Shown here: in pieces, positions 36,616-46,942 of the stretch
Layout: the number at the start of each line of letters is the position of its first letter
How positions within the stretch are numbered: position 1 is the stretch's first letter
DNA from: JACCXG01 sp963717745
Lineage (GTDB): Bacteria; Acidobacteriota; Vicinamibacteria; Vicinamibacterales; 2-12-FULL-66-21
Length of the DNA: 64,000 nt
Direction of reading: 5' to 3'
NCBI GenBank assembly: GCA_963717745.1
Contig: CAVQXJ010000013.1
Coordinates: 1,116,001-1,180,000 of the forward strand
Translations under genes and position numbers: made by a program
The notes under the pieces: generated by a model
What the model saw: only the letters and a program-made list of their open reading frames with translations
The model's database searches: none
Told to the model about the DNA's origin: nothing

Positions 36616-37513
36616 ATGAAGCGAGTAATCACCTCCGTCGTCGCTGTTGATGGCTGTCGCCACAGCGCATCCGTCCGTCCAATCCAATCAACCGGCGCGA
36701 CCGCTCAAGATAATCGCCTTCGGCGCGCATCCCGACGACGCCGAGCTCAAGGCGAGCGGAGTGGCGGCACTGTGGGCGGCGGCCGGGCACAAGGTGAAGT
36801 TCGTCTCGATGACCAACGGCGACGTCGGTCATTTCGAGAGCGCCGGCGGGCCGCTCGCCAAGCGCCGCAAGGCGGAGGTCGGCGAGTGCGCGAAGATTCT
36901 CGGGATTCAGACCGACGTCCTCGACATCCATGACGGGGAGCTGGTCCCCTCGCTCGAGAACCGGCAGAAGGTCGCCCGGTTGATTCGCGAGTGGCAGGCC
37001 GACATCGTGATGGGCCATCGGCCCTACGATTACCATCCCGACCACCGCTACACCGGGGTCCTGCTGAACGACACCGCGGTGGTCGTCGTCGCGCCGTTCT
37101 TCGTTCCGGATACGCCACCAACGACACGCAACCCTGTCTACATGAATTACTCGGACGGGTTCCAGGACCCGAAGCCGTTCACGCCGACGATCGTCGTCGG
37201 GATTGATGGGCAGGCCGACAAGAAGTGGAAGTGCATCCAGGCGATGCCCTCGCAGTTCGGCGACAAGGACTCCTGGCAGGGGCGCACGCTGCCCAACGTG
37301 CCGCAGGACGATCGGGAGCGCGCCTCCTACCTGCTCGAGATCGTCAAGAAGCGGAACATCGCCGTCGCCGAGCAGTACCGCGAGCGGCTGATGGCGCTCT
37401 ACGGGGCCGAGCGAGGCAAGAAGATCCAGTACGCGGAGGCCTTCGAGTTGAATCAGTACGGCCGCCAGGCCTCGCTCGACGAGCTGAAGCAGATGTTCCC
37501 CGGCATTCAGTAG
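36616..37513 (+). CDS. Secreted PIG-L/LmbE-family deacetylase, leader frameshifted
   Basis: Zinc-dependent N-acetylglucosamine-type deacetylase of about 298 aa. The zinc motif is AFGAHPDDAELKASG, with the second part YDYHPDHRYTG; ENRQKVARLIREWQADIV and the C-terminal YAEAFELNQYGRQ fit the family. ATG 36616, with TAGGAG five bases upstream, begins MKRVITSVVAV; one base seems missing near 36648, after which LMAVATAHPSVQ completes a signal peptide. The ATG at 36647 would give a leaderless form and has no good ribosome site. In Acidobacteria such proteins act on cell-surface or environmental glycans. Confidence 0.88.
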
Positions 37514-37524
37514 TCGTCTTGGAA

Positions 37525-39681
37525 GTGCGGCACATCGGTCCACTGGCGTCATTGCTCATCGTCGCCGGTGCGATGTTGCCGCACCGCTGCCGCGGCCGCC
37601 CGCCAGGACCCCGCGCCACGTTTCCGGACCGGCGTCGACGTCGTCGAGGTCGCGGTGCTGGCGCGTGATTCGGCGGGGAAGCCGGTCACCGACCTCACGC
37701 GCGAGGAGATCACGGTCCTCGAGGACGGCGTCCGGCAGCCGCTGGTCGCATTCGAGCGGGTTGCGCTGCCGGCCCGGCCGGCCGCCGTGCCGCCACAGCG
37801 GCCGGCGCCCGTCGCTCAGGACGTCGCCAGCAACGAGTCGAGCGCTCCCTCACGAGTCTTCGTCCTGGTGCTCGACAGCAACCACCGTCGCCGCGACCCG
37901 CGTCCGTGTGGTCAGGGACTCCGCGCGACAGTTCATCGAGAACCACGTCGGTCCTGATGACTACGTCGCCGTGTTCTCGCCGGGCGGGATCGCCGCGGCC
38001 ACGCAGGACTTCACCACTGACAAGGCGCGTCTGCTCGCCGCGGTCGACCAGTTCACCGGCATGAAGATGGTGTCGGCAATCATCGAGGTGGACCGCGAAC
38101 AGCAGGCGGTAGAACGCGGCGGCGTCGCGATCCACGGCGGGAAGGATCCGAGCGACGGCGAGCGTGCAAACCGGGCGCTGGCACTGAGCGGCACGCTCGA
38201 GGCGCTGGCGGCGCACCTCGAGCGGATTCCCGGACGGCGCAAGTCGTGGCTGCTCTTCAGCGAGGGGGTCGACTACGACACGGCGGACGTGTTCGGCCAG
38301 GTCCAGCGGAATGCCTCGGACGTGATGCGCAGCATGAGCCGGGCGATCGGTGCGCTGATGCGGACCAACGTCGCCGTATATGCGATCGACCCGAGGGGCG
38401 CGAACCTGGCGGACGCGGACCTGCTCGAGACGCCGCTGATTTCACAGGCGGGGATGCGCAACGCCCTTGCCGGCCGCACCTTGGCAGACGAGCAGAACGA
38501 TTCGATTCGGACCCTGCACTCGCTGTCGGACTCGACCGGCGGGTTCGCCGCGGTCAACCGCAACGACTTCGCCGGCGCGTTCGACCGCATCATCGACGAG
38601 AGCAGCTCGTACTACGTCGTCGGCTATACCCCGCAGCGTCCCGCCAAGCCTGGAGAGTTTCGACCGATCGAGGTGAAGGTGTCGCGGCCGGGCGTGAAGA
38701 TCAGCGCCCGGAACGGCTACACCGGCAGGGCCGAGCCGGCGCGCCGCGTCAGCCAGCCGGTCATGAGCGAGCCGCCATCCGGTTTCCCGATGCCGTCCAC
38801 GCGCGGGCGCGGGCGTGCGCCGGAGCCGGTGAACGTGCCGTCCGCGCCGGCGGCGACCGCGGGACTCGCCTCGCCGCTGCAGGCGCTGCTGGCGAGCCCG
38901 CTTCCGCAGCCGGGGCTGCCGATTCGTCGTGCAGGCCGTGACGCTCGGCGGTGACGGCCGGAAGATCGAAGTGCGCCTGGTGGTCGAAGTGCTCGGCCGG
39001 TCACTGCAGTTCGAGGAGCGAGGCGGGCGGTTCAACGAGCGGATCGAGCTCGCCCTGCTGACCGTCAACGACAGCGGCAAGGCTTCGAATGGCACGTCGG
39101 CCGACATGGATCTGCGGCTCACGCCCGAGGATCTGGTGCGGGTCAAGAGCACCGGCGTGCGCTGGCTGTCGGCACTCGAACTGCCGCCGGGCCGCCATCA
39201 GCTCCGGGTCGCGGGACGGGCCGAGCGCACCGGCATCTCCGGGATGATCACTCACGACTTCGTGGTTCCCGAGGGGCGCCGGCGCGGCGTCGATCTGAGC
39301 GGGGTGACGCTCACGTCCGTGCCCTCGGTTCTGATGATCACCAAGGGCAAGCCGTGGCTCGAGCGGGTGCTGCCAACGCCGCCGACCGCCGCAAGAACGT
39401 TCGTCAGCGGGGACCAGATCGTCGCGGCGGTCGAAGTCTATCGTGCCGAGAAGGGCGCGTCCGACGCCACGCTGATCGCGCGGATCGACAAGGCCGACGG
39501 TTCGCCGTCAGCGTTCAACGAGCGCCGCAACATCCAGGCGAGTGGCCCGCGCAGCGAGCAGCTCGGCTTTCCCATCGATACGGAGAAACTACCCGCCGGC
39601 CGCTACGTCCTCCGCATCACGCTGGATGCCGGAAGCGAGCGGCTGGAGCGCGCCGTGCCTTTCGAAGTCGTAGGCCGCTGA
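37525..39681 (+). CDS. Secreted VWFA-related acidobacterial domain protein (copy 1), frameshifted
   Basis: About 715 aa. The GTG start at 37525 gives VRHIGPLASLLIVAGAMLPH, a signal peptide. Then FRTGVDVVEVAVLARDSAGK with DLTREEITVLEDGVRQPLVA, the conserved opening of this family; VWA-like strands FVLVLDSN and ADYVAVFSPGG-like DDYVAVFSPGGIAAATQDFT; GRRKSWLLFSEGVDYDT; and DSTGGFAAVNRNDF with SSYYVVGYTP, the family C-terminal block. A further 250-residue beta-rich region follows (from 38929). Frame changes near 37585, 37885 and 38930. The MIDAS is degenerate. Role unknown; these are abundant secreted proteins in the phylum. Confidence 0.88.
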
Positions 39682-39690
39682 ACTCCCGGC

Positions 39691-39862
39691 TCGGGCCGCG
39701 GTTCGCGGTCCGCGGGTTCGCGGGCTCGCAAGAACTACGCAGACGTTCGAAGCATCTGGGTGGAAGGCCCCGCGAGGAGCTGGTGGCAACGTCTTTGACC
39801 CAACTCTCTCGACTGGCTCTGTCGGCGAACCGCGAACCCGCGAACCGCGAACCGCGGACACG
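39691..39862. repeat. Repeat family C, copy 2, inverted arms
   Basis: Left arm CCGCGGTTCGCGGTCCGCGG with GTTCGCGGGCTCGC, right arm (39827-39860) GCGAACCGCGAACCCGCGAA with CCGCGAACCGCGG. The centre is about 100 bp of non-repeated sequence. It separates the convergent VWFA and ADOP 4 genes and could stop both transcripts. Confidence 0.8.
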
Positions 39863-42564
39863 TCACTTCATCCCCTCCGTAGGACTCACCCGTGTCGCGC
39901 GGAGCGCGGGGGCTAGGCAGGCGGCGGCGGCAGCCAGCACCAGGACGCCGGCGGCGCTCGAGAGCGCGAGGAGGTCGGTGGGGCGCGTCTCGAACAGCAC
40001 GTCGCGCAGCAATCCACGCGCGAATTGCGCGCCGGCCAGGCCGAGGATCGACGCCGAGCAGGGCCAGCATCAGGCCTTGCGCGGTGACCAGCCGCGCCAG
40101 CGCGCCCGGCTGCGCGCCAAGCGCGAGGCGGATCGCCAGCTCCCGGCGCCGCTCGTTCACCGTCCACGCGAGCAGCCCATACACGCCGATGGCCGCCAGC
40201 ATCGCGGTCAGCACCGCGAAGGTCACGAGCACGCCGGTCAGCAGCCGGGGGCCGGCTGTGGCCGCGACGAACCGTTCGTCCATCGTCCGCACGATCCCGA
40301 AGGCGAGCGACGCGTCGAGGCTTTTCAGCGCCGCCCGCAGACCGGTGACGACCGCGGCGGTGTCCGGTCCGCGGCCGGCGATCGTCATCGCCTTGAAGGG
40401 AAACTGCCGCTGGGTGTGGTAGATCACCGGCTCGCCGCGCCGGCCGATCGGCGCTTGCTGGATGTCGGCGATCACGCCGACGATGCGGAACGGTTTGCCG
40501 GCCAGGAGGTTTCTGCCGAGCGGGCCGATCTGGTTTGCAATCGTCAGAATCCGCTTGCCCAAGGCCTCCTCGCCGGGGAACGTCCGCCTCGCGAACGTCT
40601 GGTTCACCACGATCGCTCCGGCTCGCCGGCGGCCGAATCAGTGATCTTGGAAATAGCGCCCTGCAGCAGGGTCGCGCGCATGGTCTCGAAGTAGCCGGTG
40701 CTGACGCTGACGTGCTGCGCGATCATCTCCTCGCCGGCGCGCGGCGCCGGGCGCCCTTCGACTCGGTAGGGAAGCCGCCAGCCTGGTTCGAGCGCCAGCG
40801 ACGTCGACGCGCCGACGCTCTCGATGCCCGGCTGCCGCCGCGCCGACTCGAGCAGCGTCGAGTAGAACTGCTCGACCTTGGTCCAGTCCTGATAGGCGGC
40901 GCCCGACAGCTGGATCGTGGTCGTGACGACGTTGTCGGCGACGATGCCGGTCGGCGCGCGCATCATGCGGACGACGCTCCGCACCAGCAGCGACGAGGCC
41001 ACCAGCACCGCGCAGGCGAGCGCGACCTCGGCGACGACGAGGGCGCGGCTGATCCGGCGTCCGCGCATGCCCGTCGACGAGCGCGTCCCGTCCTTGAGCG
41101 CCTCCGCCGCTGACGCCCCCGCCGAGACCAGCGCCGGGAACCAGCCCGAACAGCAGCGTGGTGATCGCGACGACGCCGAGCGAGAAGGCCAGCAGCGGAA
41201 CGTCGATGGTGACCTGTTCCAGCCGCGGCACGCGCGCCGGCAGCATGGCGATCGCCCCTTTCAGCAGCAGCACGGCCCCGAACGCGCCGGCCGCCGTACC
41301 GGCGGCCGCGAGCAGCAGGCTCTCGACGAGCATCTGCCGCACCAGCCGCAGCCGCGACGCCCCGAGCGCGGCTCGCACCGCCATCTCGCGCGCCCGGGCC
41401 GTGGCGCGCGCCAGCAGCAGGCCGGCGACGTTCAGGCAGGCGGTGATCAGCACGAGCGCCACCGCCCCGAGCAGCACGTAGAGCGCCGGCCGGTAGTAGC
41501 CGAGCATGTCGTCGAGCAGCGGCACCGGCGTCGCCAGCCAGTTGCGATTGGTCGCCACGTTCTCCTGACCGAGGCGGGCGCTGACGCGCCGCCAGCTCTC
41601 GCGCGGCCTGCTCGCCGCTGACTCCCGGCTGCAGCCGGGCGATCGCTTCCATGAAATGCGCGCCGCGGCTGTGCTGGGTGAGGTCCCACTGCCAATCGCA
41701 GCCACAGATCGACGTCGTCGGGGAAATCGAACGTCGGTGGCATGACGCCGGCGATCGTGTACTGGCCGTTGTTGACGTTGATCGGACGTCCGACGATGCC
41801 GGGGTCTGCGTCGTAGTACTGACGCCACAGGCGGTCGCTGATGACGGCGATGTCGGTCGCTGCGAGTAGAACGGACCGCCCGCCGGAAATCCCGGCCCGA
41901 GCGCGGTGCGCACGCCGAGCAGATCGAACAGATTGCCGCTGGTCTCGATGGTGTTGACGCGAATCGGATCGCGGCCTGGCTCGGCCAGGTTGATCTCCGG
42001 GCGCCACCACGCCGCGGCGTCGGTGAACGCAGCGCGGCTGGCGCGATAGTCCATGAAGTTGACCGGGGAGAGCCGCTCGCGCGGCAGCGCTTTTTCCGCG
42101 TTGCTCTCCCAGATCGAGACCAGGGCCTCCGGCTGGTCGAACGGCAGCGGGCGCAGCAGCACGGTATCGACGATGCTGAAGATGGCGGTGGCGGCGCCGG
42201 CGCCGAGGCCGAGGGTGAGGATGGCGATGGCGGCGAAGGACGGGGCACGGCGCCATTGACGCCACGCCCAGCGCACGTCGCCCACTACTCCAATGAGCCC
42301 GCGCCCCGACGGCGGGTCGTTGAGCGGCCGCGACTCCGGCGTCCGGGTGCGCACGACCGGGACCAGGCCGAGCGGCGACTCTTTGAGCTTGGCGGACGCC
42401 GCGCGGTGCGCGTCCGGCTCGCTTCGTCCGTTCCGGATCGCTTCGAGATAGATGTCCTCGAGGTGCGCCGCCAGTTCCTCGACGGTATGGGCCGGGAGAT
42501 CCGCGGCTCCCGTCGCGCGGCCGTGGCGGATGACGTCGGCTTTCCAGTCTCGCTTGGCTGTCAT
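39863..42564 (-). CDS. ADOP-family ABC-type permease (copy 4), multiply frameshifted
   Basis: The only copy here with the N-terminal permease prefix domain (DWKADVIRHGRATGAADLPA, TVEELAAHLEDIYLEAIRNG). Then WRQWRRAPSFAAIAILTLGL and GAATAIFSIVDTVLLRPLPF, the first MacB_PCD, LNVAGLLLARATARAREMAV and RAALGASRLRLVRQMLVESL, SRALVVAEVALACAVLVASS, MVNQTFARRTFPGEEALGKR, RRRELAIRLALGAQPGALAR, and RATRVSPTEGMK at the stop (39863). Frame changes near 41865, 41695, 41600, 41085, 40625 and 40050. PadR lies 50 bp upstream on the same strand, the classic PadR-ADOP pairing, so this copy is probably PadR-repressed. Confidence 0.85.
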
Positions 42565-42588
42565 GGTGTGCCTCTTGACGGAAGCAGC

Positions 42589-42611
42589 GCGGCGGAGGCT
42601 AAAGCCCCCGC
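42589..42611. repeat. Short REP-like palindrome
   Basis: GCGGAGGCTAAAGCCCCCGC between PadR and ADOP 4: an imperfect palindrome of the GGGGCTNNAGCCCC kind also seen at 15824 and 58112. Confidence 0.55.
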
Positions 42612-42615
42612 GATG

Positions 42616-42960
42616 TCATGCGTACCGCACGCCCGCCACCTGCGCCAGCGCCGCCACGAACCGGCGCCAGTCGTCGCGTTGTTCGGCGAGGACCTTTCTG
42701 CCGGCCTCGGTGATCCGGTAGTAGCAGCGCCGGCGCTGGCCGGCCTTCTCCACCCACCGCCCCTTGATCCACCCGCGCTCTTCCATCCGGTAGAGCGTGG
42801 CGTAGAGCGACGCGAGCGTGAACCGGAGGTCGCCGTCCGAACGCTGCTCGATCAGCTTGGCGATCTCGTATCCGTGATGCCCTTCGTCCTCGACCACCGC
42901 CAGGATCAGGATCTCGGCGCTGCCTTTCTTGGCCTCGTCTATCGCTCGACGGCTCGACAT
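42616..42960 (-). CDS. PadR-family transcriptional regulator
   Basis: A 114-aa winged-helix repressor: LILAVVEDEGHHGYEIAKLI, FTLASLYATLYRMEERGWIK and RCYYRITEAGRKVLAEQRDD are the PadR helix-turn-helix, wing and start of the dimer helix. Short PadRs of this kind sit upstream of ADOP permeases in Acidobacteria and probably control them in response to small molecules. The ATG lies 33 bp from a family A repeat, which therefore occupies its promoter region. Confidence 0.94.
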   Translation of the reverse strand: MSSRRAIDEAKKGSAEILILAVVEDEGHHGYEIAKLIEQRSDGDLRFTLASLYATLYRMEERGWIKGRWVEKAGQRRRCYYRITEAGRKVLAEQRDDWRRFVAALAQVAGVRYA

Positions 42961-42993
42961 GGTGGAAGCCTATATGAAGGACAGCTATATAAT

Positions 42994-43217
42994 CAAATCC
43001 CAAGTTCCAAATCCCAAGCTCCAACCACTCCCAAATCCCAAATCCCAAATCCCAAATCCCAAGCTGAACTCCCAACTCCCAACTCCCAACTCCCAATCCC
43101 AAATCCCAAAGGGACGTCGCGTAGGGAGCTGGGGATTGGGAGTTGGAGTTGGGAGTTAATCTTGGGAGTTGGGCGTTGGGAGTGGTTGGGATTTGGGATT
43201 TGGAGCTTGGGATTTGA
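42994..43217. repeat. Repeat family A, copy 4, fused to the end of a gene
   Basis: Left arm TCAAATCCCAAGTTCCAAAT, right arm ending TTGGAGCTTGGGATTTGA. The right half contains GGG tracts at 43164, 43171, 43178, 43188 and 43195 with loops of 4-7 bases, a canonical four-tract G-quadruplex pattern. It directly follows the last sense codons of the FMN dehydrogenase (minus strand) without an intervening stop codon. Confidence 0.9.
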
Positions 43218-43221
43218 CGCT

Positions 43222-44368
43222 CTCCTGAATGAACTCGCCGCCCAAGCTGCGACACGCGGCCGCACCCGAGCAACTTCATCGTCCTGATCATGTCGGTGCG
43301 GAGGATGTCGATGGCGTGGGCCACGCCGGCATGGCCGGCGGCGGCGAGGCCGTAGGCGTAGGCGCGGCCGATCAGTACCGCGCGGGCGCCCAGGCACAGG
43401 GCTTTGACGATGTCGCTGCCGCGGCGGATGCCGCCATCCATCAGGACTTCGATCCGGCCGTCCACCGCAGCGAGGACCTCCGGCAGCATCCGCAGCGACG
43501 CCGGGACGCCGTCGAGTTGACGGCCGCCGTGGTTCGACACGATCACGCCGTCCGCGCCGACGTCGGCGGCGCGCCGGGCGTCGTCACCGGTGTGCACCCC
43601 CTTGATCAGGATCGGGCCGCGCCAGGCCTCGCGGATCCAGCCGAAGTCGTCCCACGTGATCACCGACTTTGCCAGCGACGCGGGGACATCCGCATAAGCC
43701 ATCGGCCCGGTGTCGGGAAGGACAACGTTCGGGAACTTCATCGTGCCGCCGTCCTGGAGGAAGCGGGCGAGCCAGCGCGGGCGGGCCAGGAACTGGCCCA
43801 TGAACGGCAACATGGGCGCAATCCGCCTGGTCACCAGCTCGCGGGACCCGTTGCGGAAGTCGCGCTCGCGCAGGCCGGCCACCGCGGTGTCGATGGTGAC
43901 GACCAGGGCCGAATACCCGGCGGTCTGTGCCCGCTGCATCATCGATGTGGAGACGTCGCGGTCGCCGACCAGATACAGCTGCAGCAGGCACGGTCCGCTC
44001 GACGCGGCCTTGACGTCCTCCAGGCGGCAGCCGGAGAACGTCGACAGGATGTAGCCGGTGCCGGCGGCGCCGGCCGCGGCCGACGCCCGCTCCTCGCCGC
44101 GCGGGTGGAGCATGCGGCTGCTGCCGATCGGCGCGAGCAGGAACGGCAGCGACAGCGGGATGCCCGCCACCGTGGTGGTGAGGTCGCACTGCGGCGTCTT
44201 GACCGCACAGCGCGGCCGGAACGAGACGGCTTCGAAGGCGCGCATGTTCTCGCGCATGGTGATCTCGCCGTCCGCGCCGCCGTCGACGTAGTCGAACACG
44301 ACCCGCGGGACCCGGCGGCGTGCCGCGAGCCGCAGGTCCTCGATGTTGATGATCCGGTGGGGCTTCAT
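43222..44368 (-). CDS. FMN-dependent alpha-hydroxy-acid dehydrogenase
   Basis: TIM-barrel flavoenzyme of about 380 aa that oxidises a 2-hydroxy acid such as L-lactate. It has FDYVDGGADGEITMRENMRA, FLLAPIGSSRMLHPRGEERA, LQLYLVGDRDVS, the FMN/substrate-Lys region GPILIKGVHTGDDARRAADV, the catalytic-His motif IVSNHGGRQLDG and the phosphate-binding LMDGGIRRGSDIVKALCLGA with RAVLIGRAYAYGLAAAGH. The normal C terminus (IRTMKLLGCGRVSQLG) runs straight into repeat family A with no stop; the frame stays open for 200 codons through the repeat and antisense-free through the PadR region. I place the biological end at the repeat border. Last codons may also be frame-shifted. Confidence 0.92.
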
Positions 44369-44414
44369 GTGAGCGGGATTTTCTCATGACGTGGAACCGG
44401 TTACAGTGTTGCCC

Positions 44415-46940
44415 GTGCGCACCCCCCTGACGCTCGCCCTGCTGCTTCTGATCCCGACGCCGGCCGCCGCCGAAGACGGCCACGCCGCCTGGCTGCGGTA
44501 TGCGCCGCTCGAGCCGTCGGTGCGCGGGCGCGCCGCGGCGCTGATGCCTGAAACCTTGGTGATCTACGGCGACTCCGCTCCGGTCCTGCGCGCCCGCGAC
44601 GAACTGGTTCGCGGCATCCGCGGGATGGTCGGGCACGAAGTGCGCGCCGATCGGCCGGAGGGGTCGCGCCGCACCCTCGTCATCGGGACGGTTGAAAGCG
44701 TCGCCCGAGGCAACCCGGGCTTCGTCGTCAATCCGCCCTTGGGACGCGACGGCTACATCATCGACCGGCTGCCGGCGGGCAAGGACGGCGCGCCGCGTGG
44801 GATGGTCATCGCCGGCGAGAGCGATCGTGCCGTGCTGTACGGCGTGTTCGCGTATCTCCGCACGCTGGCGCTGGGTCGGCTGACCGCCGACTACAAAGAG
44901 CGCAGCTCGCCGGCCGCGCCGCTGCGCTGGCTGAATCACTGGGACAATCTCGACGGCACGATCGAGCGCGGCTACGGCGGCCGCTCGATCTTCTGGGAGA
45001 GTGGCAGGGTCCGCGGCGACCTCACCCTGGTGAACGACTATGGCCGGTTGCTCGCCTCGCTCGGCATCAACGCCATCTCGATCACCAGCGTCAACGCCAA
45101 CCCGCTCTTCCTGACCCCCGAGTTCCTGCCGCAGATCGCCAGGGTCGCCGACGTGTTCAGACCGTGGGGCGTGCAGATTGGCATCTCGGTGGACTTCGCC
45201 AGCCCGCAGAAAGTGGGCAAGCTCGACACCTACGATCCCCTCGACCCGGCCGTCGTCGCCTGGTGGAAAAAGACCATCGACGCCCTCTATAGCGGCGTTC
45301 CCGACCTTGCCGGCATCGTCCTGAAGGCCGACTCCGAAGGGCGCGTCGGCCCCTCTGCTTACAAGCGCACCCACGCCGACGCGGCCAACGTCATCGCGAG
45401 GGCCTTGAAACCGCACGGCGGCGTGTTCTTCTACCGCGGCTTCGTCTACGACCATCGAATGGACTGGCGCAACCTGAAGAACGATCGGGCCCGTGCTGCC
45501 CACGACAACTTCATCGGTCTCGACGGCCAGTTCGACGACAACGTCATCATCCAGATCAAGCACGGCCCGATCGACTTCCAGGTGCGGGAGCCCGCGTCGC
45601 CGCTGTTCGGCGCGCTCAAGAAGACCAACGAAGCGATCGAGCTGCAGATTACCCAGGAGTACTTCGGCCAGGGGCGCTACACGGTGTTCCTGGTGCCGAT
45701 GTGGAAGGAGAGCCTCGATTTCGACATGCAGGTGAAAGGTCCCGGCACTCCGGTGAAGCAGATCGTGTCGGGCAAGACCTGGGGCAACCCGACCGGCGGG
45801 TTCATCGGCGTGTCGAACGTCGGCCGCGATCCGAACTGGCTCGCCAACCACATGTCCCAGGCGAATCTCTATGGCTTCGGCCGGCTGGCCTGGAACCCGG
45901 ACCTGACCTCGAAGGAGATCATCGACGAGTGGACGCGCCAGACGTTCGGGTCGGATCCCAAAGTGGTCGAGGCCGTCAACGACATCCAGCTCCGCTCGTG
46001 GCGTGTCTTCGAGAACTACACCGGCCCGCTCGGCCTCCAGACCCTCACCGACATCGTCGGCAACCACTACAGCGTCTCGGTCGAAGCGTCCGAGCGCAAC
46101 GGGTGGGGGCAGTGGCACCGCTCCGACGAGAAGGGCGCCGGGATGGATCGCACGGTTGCCACCGGCACCGGCTACAGCGGGCAATATTCTCCGGCAATCG
46201 CGAAGATGTACGAGTCGGTCGCGACCACGCCTGACGACCTGGTGCTGTTCCTCCATCACCTGCCGTACACGCACAAGCTGCGCGGCGGCAAGACCGTCAT
46301 CCAGTTCATCTACGACTCGCACTACGAGGGCGCCGACGCGGTCGCCGGCTGGGTGCGGGACTGGAAAGCGCTGGCGGGCAAGGTCGACGCCGAGCGGCAC
46401 GCCGCAGTCCTGACGCAGCTCGAATACCAGGCGGGGCAGGCGATCGTCTGGCGCGACGCGGTGACGCGGTGGTTCCATCGGACGTCGGGGATCCCTGATA
46501 CCGCCGGGCGGGTCGGCACCTACCCGGGCCGCATCGAGGCGGAGGCGGCGAGTCTCGACGGCTACGTGAAAACAGCGGTGACTCCGTGGGAGACCGCTTC
46601 TGGCGACGGCGCCGTCGAGTGCAAGGCGCAGAAGTGCACCGCTACCTTCCGCCACACCGGCGAGGCGGGCCGCTACGACGTCGTCGTGCAGTACTTCGAC
46701 GTGAACACCGGCGCCGCGCGGTATCAGGTGCGCGTGGCGGAGGCGCAGGGCGACGGCGCGGTCCGCGCCGAGTGGACGGCGAACGACCGCCTGCCGGTGC
46801 GAAAGCTGGATGGAGGATCGTCGACCCGCCACATCCTGCGGAATGTCGCGCTGAAGACCGGCGACCGCATCATCGTCGAGGGGACGCCGGACGCTGGGGA
46901 GACGGCGGCTCTCGACTACGTCGAGATCAGGAAGAGATAA
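44415..46940 (+). CDS. Secreted alpha-glucuronidase, glycoside hydrolase family 67
   Basis: About 841 aa. Removes 4-O-methyl-glucuronic acid from the ends of xylo-oligosaccharides. GTG 44415 gives a good signal peptide (VRTPLTLALLLLIPTPAAAE); GTG 44391 adds eight residues. Family blocks: APLRWLNHWDNLDGTIERGY, SIFWESGRVRGDL, then the catalytic set: acid Glu308 (LKADSEGRVG), bases Asp387 (HGPIDFQVREP) and Glu415 (TQEYFGQ), with spacing close to known GH67 enzymes. The C terminus adds about 130 residues (GRIEAEAASLDGY, YDVVVQYFDVNTGAARYQVR) that look like a CBM6/35-type carbohydrate-binding module. Normal GH67 enzymes are about 670-730 aa. Confidence 0.95.
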   Translation: MRTPLTLALLLLIPTPAAAEDGHAAWLRYAPLEPSVRGRAAALMPETLVIYGDSAPVLRARDELVRGIRGMVGHEVRADRPEGSRRTLVIGTVESVARGNPGFVVNPPLGRDGYIIDRLPAGKDGAPRGMVIAGESDRAVLYGVFAYLRTLALGRLTADYKERSSPAAPLRWLNHWDNLDGTIERGYGGRSIFWESGRVRGDLTLVNDYGRLLASLGINAISITSVNANPLFLTPEFLPQIARVADVFRPWGVQIGISVDFASPQKVGKLDTYDPLDPAVVAWWKKTIDALYSGVPDLAGIVLKADSEGRVGPSAYKRTHADAANVIARALKPHGGVFFYRGFVYDHRMDWRNLKNDRARAAHDNFIGLDGQFDDNVIIQIKHGPIDFQVREPASPLFGALKKTNEAIELQITQEYFGQGRYTVFLVPMWKESLDFDMQVKGPGTPVKQIVSGKTWGNPTGGFIGVSNVGRDPNWLANHMSQANLYGFGRLAWNPDLTSKEIIDEWTRQTFGSDPKVVEAVNDIQLRSWRVFENYTGPLGLQTLTDIVGNHYSVSVEASERNGWGQWHRSDEKGAGMDRTVATGTGYSGQYSPAIAKMYESVATTPDDLVLFLHHLPYTHKLRGGKTVIQFIYDSHYEGADAVAGWVRDWKALAGKVDAERHAAVLTQLEYQAGQAIVWRDAVTRWFHRTSGIPDTAGRVGTYPGRIEAEAASLDGYVKTAVTPWETASGDGAVECKAQKCTATFRHTGEAGRYDVVVQYFDVNTGAARYQVRVAEAQGDGAVRAEWTANDRLPVRKLDGGSSTRHILRNVALKTGDRIIVEGTPDAGETAALDYVEIRKR

Positions 46941-46942
46941 CT

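Noticed and set aside
42929..43287. Open frames giving SKSQAPNPK or LGFGIWSLGFD peptides at all family A loci
   Set aside because: They are translations of the TCCCAAA/TTTGGGA words, present in several frames and on both strands; no ribosome site or codon bias supports a protein family.
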